A stretch of 64,000 nt of DNA from Victivallis lenta (GCF_009695545.1 NZ_VUNS01000002.1:124001-188000), one strand, 5' to 3'. Shown: positions 33,905 to 43,285, counted from the first letter of the stretch. Notes: generated by a model not told the origin, from the sequence alone. Made by a program: numbers and translations.

Positions 33905-36900
33905 TCACCTGAACATCAGCGAAAAATCGAATGGGCCGTAGTCGACGTCCGCTTTCACAAGGAGCCGGTTTTTCCCCTTCTCCAGCCGGACCCTGCACCT
34001 GAGTTCCTTGCGGAACGAAGGCGACAGCACCGGCGAGTTCGGATCGCGGTTGAAGGTGTGGATGTGGTCGTCGATCACCGGCTTTCCGTTCACGCAGATC
34101 CGGATGCCATTGAAGGTCGAAACCGCCAGCTCATACTCCCCCGCTTCCGGCGCTTCAACGACGGCGGCGGCATAACCGGTTACGTATTGAAGCGGCGAAA
34201 CATCGAGCCCCGGCACATCCGCCCGTACGAAAGCGCTGCCGAGATCGACCATGCCGTCCGCCGCGGCACGATGCGCTTTCCAGCGGTTCACGACAATTCC
34301 GGGCTCGTAGTACGCCTTTTCGTAAGCCGGAAATTCAGCCTTGTATGCCCCGGCATCCGGAACCGCTCCCTCCTCGTCTTTGAGGAAAGCGGTTTCGAGA
34401 CCGACGCACTTCGGCCGTTCCCCGGCATTCGGGAACGGCCCGAGCAGCATCCAGTCGCGGACGAATCCGCCGCGCGTCACCGCCGCAACCGGAACCGGGG
34501 GCGTCAGGCTCGTTTCGAGCACAAGCGGTTTTCCGGCCGGATCAAGGAAACGCAGCGCGAATTCGTAGCCGCCCGTCTCCTGTTCAATCTTGACCAGCAG
34601 ACGGTTCCAGCCTGCTTTCAGCCGAACCGGAATACGGTTTTCGTCCGGCTTACAGCCGCGGTAGGTGCGCAGTTTGCCGATCATATCGCCGTTCAGCCAG
34701 ATCTTGTAGCCGTCATCGCTGCCGATGGTCAATACGGCGTCGCGCTCCGTTTCACTCTTCACATAGCAGGCGGCATAACCGAAAATGAACTGAATGATGC
34801 CTTCGAGGCCAGGGTGATCGATCAGGAAAGCTCCGGTCAGGTCAACCGTGTCCTTCGGCGAAATCAGCCAGTCCCAGCGGAGCGACAGCAATCCGGGCGC
34901 CCAGAATGCTTCGGGATTGCGCTTGAACTCCGCTTTCACCGGCGGCAGTTCGAGCGACGGCACGAGCTGCGCTTCTCCTCCGAGAAAGTCACGGTCGAGG
35001 CCGTCATCCTTCAGATTCGTCCGGCTGGCGTAATTCGGAAACGGTCCGAGCACAAGCCAGCGCCGGATGAATCCCTCCGGGCCGACCGCCGGAAGTCCGT
35101 CGTAAGCAGATTTGTCCGGACGCAGCGCAATCTTCTGCGTCTTCCGCATTTTCGCGGCGGCAACCACGCCGGTGGTGTTCTTTCCCGGCAGAAATTCCGC
35201 TTCGCCCTGTTCGACATCAAACCGCAGCCGCGGCAGATACGCCCAACCGGGTCCGCCGAGCGGCGTACAGCCGAGTTCGATCTTGCGCCGCAGCACTTTT
35301 CCCGCCGCCTCGACCGAAACCGTACAGGTTCCGGGGCGGCCGAAGAAGAACCACGCCCGGCCCTCCGTATCGGCTTTCACTGCGCGGCGGCCGAATTCCG
35401 GTCCTTCGACCCAGACGTTAACGCCGGAGAGCGGCCCGCTGCCCGAACGCACTTCGACCAGAAGTTCGGGAGAGCGGCGGACCTCCGTGCCCGGAACCTG
35501 CCTGAATACATTCCGGTAAGCGTCCGCCACGCCCGAAAGCGTATAGGCCGGGCGCAACGGATCAAAGAAATTGACCGGGTGGCGCATGGTCATGTAATCG
35601 AGCCAGACCTTCTCCGCCCGGATTCCGCCGCCGCCCGAAAACGCGGGCCACTCGACCGGCACGGAGAACACCTGCCGCGGCTCGGCCATGTAGAGATCGC
35701 TCCACGGACCGCATGAATTCCCGTCGCGTTTGGTCGAAATCCCGCCGAGTCCGGTAAAGGTATACGGCATGACGCCATCCGCCCCGGCCTTCTGATAGGC
35801 CCTGACCGTGCGTTCGAGCCACATCTTCATCAGGCGCTCGGCGCCGCGTGCCTGCCGCGCGTCCTGAATCGCCTTCGACACTTCCGGATTCCAGAACTCC
35901 CCGATGACGACCGGCTTCTTCGCATTCCGGGCATACTCCGCCAATCGCGCATTGCCGAGGTCGTAATCATGCAGTACCGCGACCGGAGCTTCCGGCAGCA
36001 TCGCCGAAGCGTGCGAGTGGTTCATGAGGATCATATGCGGCGCTTCGGCCTGCGCCCACTTGCGAAAGCGGGCGATTGCCCGGTGATTCGCCGCATCCAG
36101 CGTCTCGTTTTCGAGCGAGAAGAACAGCATCGACGGAGCGTTGCGGAATTTCCGCATGGTTTTCACATAGTACTCGCGGCAATTTTCAAGCCAGACCGGA
36201 TCGTCGTAATTGGCTTCGCCATTGATGTCGACCGGCGCGAAAAGATTCCACCACGGCCCCTCTCCTTCGGAGAGGATTCCGGCATCATCGCAGGCGGCTA
36301 CCAGCCAGTCGTGCAGGTTGAAGCGGTGATAACGCAGAAAATTGATATGCGCCTCCTTCCGCGCCCGGTTCAGGAACAACTCCGCGTGTTTGTTGTTGCG
36401 AGCCGTGACCCGTTCGGTAACGGTGGACGAACTGCCCTGAACCGCAAACTCCTTTCCGTTCAGGAACAGCTTCCTCCCCCGGATTTCAGCCTCTCGGAAT
36501 GCAAACAATGTGTGCGCAACAGCGCTCCGTTCGGCCGTCGTTACGGAGGAAACGAGCGTGTAACGGTTGTGCGGATCGCCGTATTCGCCGCCGACCCCCC
36601 AGAGCTTCGGTTTTTCAAAGGCCGCTTCAGCTTCAACCGTTTTCTCCCCGCCGGGCGCGAGCGTTACGCGCTGTTCCGGAAGCACGAGAAGCTGCGTCTC
36701 CCCATCGCGCACCTCGGCATTCAGCACCGCCTCGGCCGGGGCATTCCCGTCGTTGACCAGCGTGGTCCGCACGATGATCTTCCTCCCGGCCAGCAAGGTG
36801 CGGATATAGACATCCTCCGCGCGAACCGGCGGCCTGGCGAGCAGCTCCACATCACCCGAGATCCGCAGCGGATAAGCGTGCGCTTCGGTCACGGGATACA

Positions 36901-39094
36901 GATAGTGCGCCTTGAGCTTGTGATAACGCGGCACGTCACTCGGCTCCCCCATCGCCACCTTCTCCGACGAAGCGACGAAAACGTGCAGGTGGTTCTCCTT
37001 CCCCGGAACCGCAAACGCCGTCACATCGAGCTCGAACGGAATGAGCCCACCGCAGTGACGACCCGCGAAACGGCCGTTCACGAACACATCGGCACACATC
37101 ATGACTTCGTCGAATTTCAGGAACAGCCGTTCGCCGTTCCAGCCGGCCGGAACTGTGAACGAGGTCCTGAACCACGCCTCGCGAATAGAGGCCGCACGCC
37201 AGTAAGCGCCTGCCGCACGGCCGAATTCCTCGTCGGAGATATTCGCCATATTGTAGAAAGCGAACGGCGAATCATTCGGAATCGGAACGTCGACCCACTT
37301 ATCCGGCAGCACATCCGGCCTGCCCGGCGCGAACTGCCAGACGCCGGAAAGCAATAGCCGCTCGGTCCCGCCGAGCCGGTGTTCCGGCAGCGAAGCATCG
37401 CGTTCGACAAAGAATTCCGGGAATTCGACCGTTTCCTGCGGCTGCTTCATAAACTTCCGCGCTTTCTCCAGATAACGCGATCCATTGTCGAGATCGGTCA
37501 GAATCCGTGTAAAAAATGCAAAGTCATAGACGCCCGAATCAGTCGCGGGCGTTTTCAGCTCCTTCGAGGCCGCCTCAAAATAGCGTCGGGCGATCCCGGC
37601 CCAAAAAGCGGCTTCGCGCCCGGCATGACAATTCGGATTGGCCCCCTTTTCCATTCCGGCGGCTTCGGCGATGCAGTTTCCCGCCCTGTCTGAAAACTGC
37701 GCGGCGAATTCCCGCCGGAGCCGGTCGCGGTAAGCGTTCCACGCATCGGCCAATGCCGCCCCCTCCTCCGCCGAGCCGTGTCTCTGCCCGACATAAGCGG
37801 TCACCCGGTCGGCCAGCGCCGTCCCTTCCGACAGAAAGCCGGAGAGAGAGGAGGGAAACACTCCGCGCTTTCCGAACGTCTCCAGCCCTTTTACAAAATA
37901 CCGCAGCGAATCAACCGGGAAGAAGCGCTCCGGACGCTTAACCGCGGCAGCCCATGCATCACCGAATCCCTTTCCGGGCGGAGAACAGAAAAGGTTCGAC
38001 ATGCGAAGTTGTTCGGCCTTCCATTCGGTTTCGTTCAGCAACACGATCTGCGTGACGAATCCGCCCGCCCGCGAACATTCGACGGAAAGCTCGGAATCCG
38101 GTTGAACCTCGACCGGATCACGGAACCAGAGCCACCCGGTATAAATGCCGTTGCCGTCTTCATCGCGGCCCGCCGCTTTCACCATGCGGCCGCTGATTTC
38201 GGGGGCAAGTTCCCTGCCGTCAAGCCGGAAACGGTAGACATTTTCCGGCATCCAATAGTTATAACCGCCGAACATCGAATCGCCCTCGTTGCCGGAACGG
38301 TCCGAGGATTTGACGTTGACCAGCAGCCGGTAACGCCCGGCCGGAGCGCCGAGCCGGAACTGTTTCGGCCCCTTCCCGAGCGAAACGTTCCGCACCGGTT
38401 GCGAACCTCCGCCGAACGGCAGCGCAACCGCGAAACCGTCCACCTCCGAGCCTGCCGCCGTCCCCATGCCGTTCGCCTCCCCCGGAGCCGGGGCGCGGAA
38501 GCCGTCGAAATTCAATGCGCCGCCGGTCGCGTTCTCCTCACGTTCGCAGCGGATCACGAGCCTCGCCATGCCGTCCGGTCCCTGATAGGCGGCGCGGTAG
38601 ACGACCGTATTCCATCCCGGTTCAAGCCGGATCAGGTCATAGGTCTCAGTGCAATACTGTTTCCAGTTGACTTCGAGCGAAAGCCGCATCTTCGCCATCG
38701 GTGCGCTGCGGTCGGCGGAGACCTGAAACGCAACACCGTAGGAGTTCCCCTTCTTCACCGGGAACTCCGGCGACGCCAGAACGAGCCAGCTGCACGATTT
38801 GAAGGTGAACATCCGCAGATAACTGTTTCCCTCGGCGGGTTCGATCGCAGGAGAGCGCTCTCCGAGCGTCCGGCCGCCACGATCGACGTAACTGACCGAG
38901 GTCCAAGGATTACCCTTTTCCGGCCGGGCGCTCCAACCGTGGATCTCCTTCACGCCCTCCGCATTCAACTGCGCGTTCGGTTCATGTTTCCGTTCAAATC
39001 CGGGGTCCGGCAGGAATCCGGCGATCGAAATCTCCGCCGCCCAGGCGATGCCGGCAAACATGGTCAGCAGCACAACCCAAATCGTTCTTCTCAT
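33905..39094 (-). CDS. giant secreted GH2-type glycosidase
   Basis: A 1729-residue secreted enzyme (signal peptide MRRTIWVVLLTMFAGIAWA). N-terminal ~500 residues hold beta-sandwich, carbohydrate-binding-like regions. A GH2 sandwich follows (AGAYWRAASIREAWFRTSF, LKFDEVMMCADVFVNGRFAG), then an Ig-like part and a TIM barrel with probable acid/base E997 (FSLENET) and nucleophile E1066 (VIGEFW). The C-terminus has two tandem units (~1343-1541 and ~1542-1729), each opening F(I/V)RxWxxLGPFPN and ending in a KNRLLVK-type beta-sandwich. Start at 39094 with GGAG. Eleven bases downstream of the prepilin-like gene. Confidence 0.9.
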   Translation of the reverse strand: MRRTIWVVLLTMFAGIAWAAEISIAGFLPDPGFERKHEPNAQLNAEGVKEIHGWSARPEKGNPWTSVSYVDRGGRTLGERSPAIEPAEGNSYLRMFTFKSCSWLVLASPEFPVKKGNSYGVAFQVSADRSAPMAKMRLSLEVNWKQYCTETYDLIRLEPGWNTVVYRAAYQGPDGMARLVIRCEREENATGGALNFDGFRAPAPGEANGMGTAAGSEVDGFAVALPFGGGSQPVRNVSLGKGPKQFRLGAPAGRYRLLVNVKSSDRSGNEGDSMFGGYNYWMPENVYRFRLDGRELAPEISGRMVKAAGRDEDGNGIYTGWLWFRDPVEVQPDSELSVECSRAGGFVTQIVLLNETEWKAEQLRMSNLFCSPPGKGFGDAWAAAVKRPERFFPVDSLRYFVKGLETFGKRGVFPSSLSGFLSEGTALADRVTAYVGQRHGSAEEGAALADAWNAYRDRLRREFAAQFSDRAGNCIAEAAGMEKGANPNCHAGREAAFWAGIARRYFEAASKELKTPATDSGVYDFAFFTRILTDLDNGSRYLEKARKFMKQPQETVEFPEFFVERDASLPEHRLGGTERLLLSGVWQFAPGRPDVLPDKWVDVPIPNDSPFAFYNMANISDEEFGRAAGAYWRAASIREAWFRTSFTVPAGWNGERLFLKFDEVMMCADVFVNGRFAGRHCGGLIPFELDVTAFAVPGKENHLHVFVASSEKVAMGEPSDVPRYHKLKAHYLYPVTEAHAYPLRISGDVELLARPPVRAEDVYIRTLLAGRKIIVRTTLVNDGNAPAEAVLNAEVRDGETQLLVLPEQRVTLAPGGEKTVEAEAAFEKPKLWGVGGEYGDPHNRYTLVSSVTTAERSAVAHTLFAFREAEIRGRKLFLNGKEFAVQGSSSTVTERVTARNNKHAELFLNRARKEAHINFLRYHRFNLHDWLVAACDDAGILSEGEGPWWNLFAPVDINGEANYDDPVWLENCREYYVKTMRKFRNAPSMLFFSLENETLDAANHRAIARFRKWAQAEAPHMILMNHSHASAMLPEAPVAVLHDYDLGNARLAEYARNAKKPVVIGEFWNPEVSKAIQDARQARGAERLMKMWLERTVRAYQKAGADGVMPYTFTGLGGISTKRDGNSCGPWSDLYMAEPRQVFSVPVEWPAFSGGGGIRAEKVWLDYMTMRHPVNFFDPLRPAYTLSGVADAYRNVFRQVPGTEVRRSPELLVEVRSGSGPLSGVNVWVEGPEFGRRAVKADTEGRAWFFFGRPGTCTVSVEAAGKVLRRKIELGCTPLGGPGWAYLPRLRFDVEQGEAEFLPGKNTTGVVAAAKMRKTQKIALRPDKSAYDGLPAVGPEGFIRRWLVLGPFPNYASRTNLKDDGLDRDFLGGEAQLVPSLELPPVKAEFKRNPEAFWAPGLLSLRWDWLISPKDTVDLTGAFLIDHPGLEGIIQFIFGYAACYVKSETERDAVLTIGSDDGYKIWLNGDMIGKLRTYRGCKPDENRIPVRLKAGWNRLLVKIEQETGGYEFALRFLDPAGKPLVLETSLTPPVPVAAVTRGGFVRDWMLLGPFPNAGERPKCVGLETAFLKDEEGAVPDAGAYKAEFPAYEKAYYEPGIVVNRWKAHRAAADGMVDLGSAFVRADVPGLDVSPLQYVTGYAAAVVEAPEAGEYELAVSTFNGIRICVNGKPVIDDHIHTFNRDPNSPVLSPSFRKELRCRVRLEKGKNRLLVKADVDYGPFDFSLMFR

Positions 39095-39105
39095 CGCACT
39101 CCACC

Positions 39106-39858
39106 TCACTTCAGCCCGTACATCTGACATCTCTCGTTCTCACCGAGCCAGCGGAACGGCGCGACCTCGAACGCCACGACCGTATTCGGCACATTCGCCC
39201 CCGCAACATGGAAATCGGCATACAGCACATTGACCGTCCGGGCATGGCGGACCGCCGGGCGTCCCCACCCCGTATCGGTCTGCCAGTTACCGATATGGTT
39301 GGTCGGTGAAACCCGCCATTTTCCAGAGGTGCTGCCGTCATTCAGATAACGGTTCGTCACCGCATCCATCAGAAACACCTTGAAAGACGGATTCCTCACC
39401 TTCGTGATTTTGACGTAACTCCCAGGAGTGTAAGGCGCCGCAATGCCGAGGTTGAAGCCGTATTCGGTCGACTGCGCATTTACCGGCGTATTCCAGAAGT
39501 TCACCGGGCTGTCGATCCAGGCCGGACGCAAGCCGTTATTGGCCGGACAGAGAAACTGTTTGTTGGTCAGCGAAGGCGAATTGCGCCTGAGCTGGTGGAC
39601 CCAGGTATTCGTATCGGTCGGACTGCAGGCCGGAAGGAAATCGTCGCTCTCCTGCGCGTACATGCCGACCGTCATGCCGAGCGACTTCAGATTGCCCGCG
39701 CATGACGTGGATTTGCCGCGATCCCGCGCCTGATTCAGCGCCGGCAGCAGCATCGAGGCCAGAATCGCGATGATCGCAATAACCACCAGAAGTTCGATCA
39801 GAGTGAACGGTTTGCGCATAATACCGGGTATGTGAAGTTTCCGTGTGCGGTCTGTCAT
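39106..39858 (-). CDS. prepilin-type (H-X9-DG family) surface protein
   Basis: A 250-residue protein with the type IV prepilin signal [20 protein letters not shown] after a 13-residue basic leader, a long N-terminal helix, then a globular domain with [27 protein letters not shown] and [13 protein letters not shown] (an H-X9-D motif with Phe in place of Gly). Such proteins are abundant in Lentisphaerota and Planctomycetota and are processed by a prepilin peptidase; function is unproven, possibly substrate binding. Start 39858 with GGAG seven bases upstream. Directly upstream of the GH2 gene, so the two probably work together at the surface. Confidence 0.9.
   Translation of the reverse strand: MTDRTRKLHIPGIMRKPFTLIELLVVIAIIAILASMLLPALNQARDRGKSTSCAGNLKSLGMTVGMYAQESDDFLPACSPTDTNTWVHQLRRNSPSLTNKQFLCPANNGLRPAWIDSPVNFWNTPVNAQSTEYGFNLGIAAPYTPGSYVKITKVRNPSFKVFLMDAVTNRYLNDGSTSGKWRVSPTNHIGNWQTDTGWGRPAVRHARTVNVLYADFHVAGANVPNTVVAFEVAPFRWLGENERCQMYGLK
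39815..39836. repeat. inverted repeat, copy inside the prepilin gene
   Basis: A 22-bp perfect inverted repeat of 40117-40138, starting CGCATAATACCGGGTATGTG. It encodes HIPGIMR of the prepilin leader. The copies enclose 280 bases that include the RBS and first seven codons of the gene. Confidence 0.85.
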
Positions 39859-39959
39859 GATGTAACTCCTTTTGGTTAAATGAATTTGTTTGGCCTCTGG
39901 CGGCAGAAATGTTCCATCTGCTCTTCCTGGTCTCGTCCGTCTGCATTGTCGTGGGATTC

Positions 39960-39983
39960 GCGGGGGAAATACATTTCCCCCGC
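39960..39983. repeat. perfect hairpin with 11-bp arms and 2-base loop
   Basis: GCGGGGGAAAT - AC - ATTTCCCCCGC. In the prepilin leader transcript it would form a very stable stem about 100 bases before the start codon. No T run on either side, so not a plain terminator. Confidence 0.8.
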
Positions 39984-40116
39984 ACCCCCATTTCTTACTC
40001 TGTGCCGGGCTTTCATTTCCCGTGGGTTGCGCCCTTGTCCGCCTGCGGCTATACCGTTCACATCCGCTGCGCGGCGCATACCGCGCTTTTTTCGCCGGGC
40101 GGCAATACTGTTTCGT

Positions 40117-40138
40117 TTCACATACCCGGTATTATGCG
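40117..40138. repeat. inverted repeat, upstream copy
   Basis: Exact reverse complement of 39815-39836. On the + strand it reads HIPGIMR, like the prepilin leader; on the - strand it overlaps the stop of the truncated prepilin head. Confidence 0.85.
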
Positions 40139-40200
40139 TAATTACAGTTATATTGTGACATATTCACCAGCAGTTCAATCAAGGTAAGTTGTCTCTTCAT
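40132..40200 (-). pseudogene. truncated prepilin head (22 codons)
   Basis: ATG at 40200, about nine bases after AGGG, reads MKRQLTLIELLVNMSQYNCN and stops at 40132. The TLIELLV core is the prepilin cleavage motif without its Phe; the following hydrophobic helix is replaced by unrelated residues. It lies right behind the promoter at 40243-40253. It looks like a prepilin gene cut by a rearrangement, or a leader peptide. Confidence 0.6.
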
Positions 40201-40242
40201 CCCGTGTTTCCCTTTCGATTACTTTCCGATAAGCGGTGGATG

Positions 40243-40253
40243 ATTATATTATA
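40243..40253 (-). promoter_or_regulatory. promoter of the prepilin-GH2 unit
   Basis: On the reverse strand two overlapping TATAAT boxes (TATAATATAAT, 40253-40243). The -35 is weak (TTCCGG at 40276-40271), so an activator such as the adjacent AraC protein may be needed. Confidence 0.5.
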
Positions 40254-40316
40254 CAAAAGAACACGGGATACCGGAAGGGTCTGTTTTCGGAATTCATGGC
40301 GTAATCGATCAAAAAT

Positions 40317-41228
40317 TTATCCGAGTCGATCATCCGGATTCCGTTCCGGCCTCGCTTCGGACAACCGGCGGCGGAATTCACGCGGCGAAATGCCCTCGGC
40401 CTTGCGGAATTCGCGCGAAAAGGAAAAGACATCCGAAAAACCGACCTGCGCGGCAACGTGCTTGACCGGCATTGCCGGATCGGCCAGCAGCCCGCGCGCG
40501 GTCTGCATCCTGAGGTCACGGAAATAGGCCTGCGGCGACCGGCCGAACTCCTGCCGGAAAAGCCGCCCGAGCGTCGCGGGGCTGACGTGACACGATGCCG
40601 CGATCCGGCTGACTGAAATCCGGTTCGGAACATTGATCGCGAACAGATTCACCGCCTGCTCAAGCCGTTCATCGCGCGGCAGCGTCACAGAGAGCGCCAG
40701 CTCGGTCAGCAGCTCCATGCCGAGCCCGGCAATCGCCGGAATGTCGGCAACCCGTCTCATGCCGAGCAATGATTCAAGCCGCAGCACCAGGCGGATCAGC
40801 CGCTCCGGATTGCGTAACCGAACCGCAATCCGGCCGGCCAGTCCGGCCGCCGCGACAATGCCGCCGAGCGCTACGCCGCGCATTCCGAACGCGAGCTTCC
40901 GGCAGCCGTCCGCATCCGATGTGAACAGCCGGGAATCCTCGCCGCGGTGGATGATGCCGACCATGCCGGGATCGATCCGGGTTTCGGTATCGCGTTCGAC
41001 GATCCGCAAGCTTCCCTCCAGCGGCAATTCGAACGCATATAAATAGTAAGAATCGTGCGCGACATAACCGCCGGGCCGGTAGGTGACTCGGCCGACGAAT
41101 TCCGGCCAGAGGGGCAGCGTCTCCGCCTCGGGTGGAAGCCAGGAGGCGCAATGTGAACGTGAATGGCAGATCACATCGGCGCTGATATCGAAAAGTTCTT
41201 TGCGCTGCGGTGTGTTCTCGATCGCCAT
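40317..41228 (-). CDS. AraC-family transcriptional regulator
   Basis: A 303-residue regulator. The N-terminal ~190 residues form a sugar-sensing cupin-type domain (GGYVAHDSYYLYAFELPLEG). Two helix-turn-helix motifs follow: RISVSRIAASCHVSPATLGR and MPVKHVAAQVGFSDVFSFSR, then EFRKAEGISPREFRRRL. It sits between the prepilin/GH2 pair downstream and a glycosyltransferase upstream. Its start (41228) follows the glycosyltransferase stop (41232-41234) by three bases with GGAG across the junction, so it is translationally linked to that gene. I infer it controls the prepilin-GH2 unit. Confidence 0.92.
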   Translation of the reverse strand: MAIENTPQRKELFDISADVICHSRSHCASWLPPEAETLPLWPEFVGRVTYRPGGYVAHDSYYLYAFELPLEGSLRIVERDTETRIDPGMVGIIHRGEDSRLFTSDADGCRKLAFGMRGVALGGIVAAAGLAGRIAVRLRNPERLIRLVLRLESLLGMRRVADIPAIAGLGMELLTELALSVTLPRDERLEQAVNLFAINVPNRISVSRIAASCHVSPATLGRLFRQEFGRSPQAYFRDLRMQTARGLLADPAMPVKHVAAQVGFSDVFSFSREFRKAEGISPREFRRRLSEARPERNPDDRLG

Positions 41229-41231
41229 TGC

Positions 41232-42272
41232 CTACTCCAACGCTTCCCGGAGGAACTCCGCGTATATGGGACCGTATTTCTGAATCGAATAATCGCGTGC
41301 GAGGGAACGGGCGTTCGCGGACAGGCGGATGCGGACGGCATCATCCGCGAGAAGCCGGAGCGCTTCGGCCCACTCACCCGGCGCCGAGGCGAAAAATCCG
41401 GTCTCCCCGGCACGCAGCACCCGGCGGTTCTCCCCGACCGGACTCGCAATGGCCGGCAGTCCGGCCGCGAGATACTGAATCAGCTTGAAGGCCGATTTTC
41501 CGGCCGCAAACGCGTCGTCCGCCGGCAGCGGCATGATCCCGGCGTGGCAGCGCGACAACAGCGCCGCTTCATTTTCCGGCGACCACTCCTCGAACCGCAT
41601 CCGGACGCCCGGAACCGCACGCGGCCCGAGGCTCTTCTTCGCTATGACGAGCAGCTCGAACTCCGCCGCGCGGGACATCGCCCGCAATGCCTCGGCATGC
41701 CGCTCCAGATAGGAGTAAGTGACCGGCGTTCCGATCCAGGCGACCGTGAAGCGCGGGAACTTCTCCGCCTGAAGCGGAAACGCATCGAGATCCACCGCAG
41801 TCGGGATCTTGACCGCATCCGGATTAAGTTTCAGCACCTTTTCCAGCAGCAGGTCGTTCGCGCAGACCACGCCGCACGCCCCGGCGACCAGCCGGTCGTA
41901 CTTGTCCGCCAGCCGCCCCCTGCCCTCGTATTTGATCCAGACATCGTCATCGAAATTCAGCACGTAGCGCCGGCCGCGCAGAAAACGCGCCTCTATGCCG
42001 TACGGAAGTTCCGGCAGCAGCTCGTATTCAATCAGCAGCTTCTCCGGCAGCCGTGTCGACGCGGCAAACCGCCGGACCAGCGCCGCCGCCGCCAGCAGCC
42101 GGGACTTCCCCCGCCCGGCATAGAGCCGGGTCAGGTAGGCATCGCTGAAAAACGGGTGAAATTCCGGCGCGAAACCGGCCGCTTCGAACGCGGCGCGATA
42201 ACCGTAATAGCGCAGGCGGCTCGAAGCGCCAAGCCGGTCATAACGTGTATAAACCCCCAGCGGAACGCTCAT
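41232..42272 (-). CDS. glycosyltransferase, GT4-like
   Basis: A 346-residue GT-B glycosyltransferase: N-terminal RYDRLGASSRLRYYGYRAAF, VLNFDDDVWIKYEG, CANDLLLEKVLKLNPDAVKI, and a C-terminal nucleotide-sugar site including AFAAGKSAFKLIQYLAAGLP and SPVGENRRVL. It overlaps the glycerophosphodiesterase gene by ATGA (42269-42272). Acceptor unknown; a cell-envelope glycan is likely from the family. Confidence 0.88.
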   Translation of the reverse strand: MSVPLGVYTRYDRLGASSRLRYYGYRAAFEAAGFAPEFHPFFSDAYLTRLYAGRGKSRLLAAAALVRRFAASTRLPEKLLIEYELLPELPYGIEARFLRGRRYVLNFDDDVWIKYEGRGRLADKYDRLVAGACGVVCANDLLLEKVLKLNPDAVKIPTAVDLDAFPLQAEKFPRFTVAWIGTPVTYSYLERHAEALRAMSRAAEFELLVIAKKSLGPRAVPGVRMRFEEWSPENEAALLSRCHAGIMPLPADDAFAAGKSAFKLIQYLAAGLPAIASPVGENRRVLRAGETGFFASAPGEWAEALRLLADDAVRIRLSANARSLARDYSIQKYGPIYAEFLREALE

Positions 42273-43081
42273 TTCGTCTTCCCGACCCGGTCCATCAGAA
42301 AGCGGGCGCGATTCGAAGTGATCGAATCGACGCCGAGCTTGCGGGCGTGTTCGGCCAGGACGGGATCGTCCACCGTCCAGCAGTGGACTTCAAGCCCGGC
42401 ATCGCGGAATTTCTTCACCAGCGCCTCATCCCAGAACATGCCGAACGACAGGTCGACGCCGTCCGCCTTCGCCTCCTTCGCCGTCTTTACCATCTCGTCA
42501 AGATCCTGCTTCAGCCGTTTTTTCTCCGCGTCCCACGACAGGCCGGCGAGAAAATACGCGCGATATTCCGGCAGCAGTTCCTTCATCGCCCGGACCGCAT
42601 CGGCATGGAAACTGATGAAGCGCACCTGCTCCGGTCCCTTCCCGTGCCGGCGGACAAGGGCGGCAACCGCTTCGGCAAGGCCCGGCTCGCGGTCTTTGAG
42701 CTCAATGTAGACAAGCCCCTTCCCCGGCATGGCGGTGAGAAGCTCCGAAAACAGCGGCAATTTCTCTCCGGCGAACTGTCTGCCCCTGAAGCTGCCGACG
42801 TCGAGTTTCCGCAGTTCCTCCGCCGAACTGCGGGCGACCGGCAGCTTCGTCCCGGCGACGCGGCCGGTATCGCCGTCGTGAATCACGACCACCTCCCCGT
42901 CCGCCGTCCGGTGAACGTCGCACTCGATGCCGTCGGTGCCGCGCTCCCAGGCCAGGCGAAAGGCGGCCATGGTGTTCTCCGGCGCATCGGCGCTCTCCCC
43001 GCGGTGCGAAATATAGAGCACTCCGGCGGAGCAGACGAAACAGAGCAGCATGGCGGCGAACGACAGAATCAGTGTTTTCAT
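42269..43081 (-). CDS. secreted glycerophosphodiester phosphodiesterase
   Basis: A 270-residue protein with a signal peptide (MKTLILSFAAMLLCFVCSAG) and the GDPD catalytic features ISHRGESADAPENTMAAF, GIECDVHRTADGEVVVIHD and the late HCWTVDD. It hydrolyses glycerophosphodiesters to glycerol-3-phosphate and an alcohol, outside the cytoplasm. Start at 43081 chosen for the signal peptide (CAAGGAG... weak RBS). First gene of the GDPD-glycosyltransferase-AraC unit. Confidence 0.92.
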   Translation of the reverse strand: MKTLILSFAAMLLCFVCSAGVLYISHRGESADAPENTMAAFRLAWERGTDGIECDVHRTADGEVVVIHDGDTGRVAGTKLPVARSSAEELRKLDVGSFRGRQFAGEKLPLFSELLTAMPGKGLVYIELKDREPGLAEAVAALVRRHGKGPEQVRFISFHADAVRAMKELLPEYRAYFLAGLSWDAEKKRLKQDLDEMVKTAKEAKADGVDLSFGMFWDEALVKKFRDAGLEVHCWTVDDPVLAEHARKLGVDSITSNRARFLMDRVGKTK

Positions 43082-43285
43082 GACAAGGAGCCTCCCGGTT
43101 TGCGTTGTCCGGTAACATACCGCCCGGCCGGAGTTTTTGCAAATCCATTTCCGGTCAAAACATTCCGTTCGAAACATTTTTGTTCAGCCGGGGGGCCGGA
43201 TGATACAAAATTGTAAAACCATCCCCGCCGGTAAAAACAGCGCAACCATTTCCGGATGAAGATAATGCCATGCGCCCCACAAAAC

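Larger units (their letters stand above)
39859..40316. other. rearranged-looking spacer between AraC and prepilin genes
   Basis: No full gene. It holds a truncated prepilin head (40132-40200, minus), the second copy of a 22-bp inverted repeat (40117-40138), an 11-bp perfect hairpin (39960-39983) and a promoter (40243-40253). Both strands are open over much of it (for example minus 39876-40121), without domain character. Confidence 0.6.
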
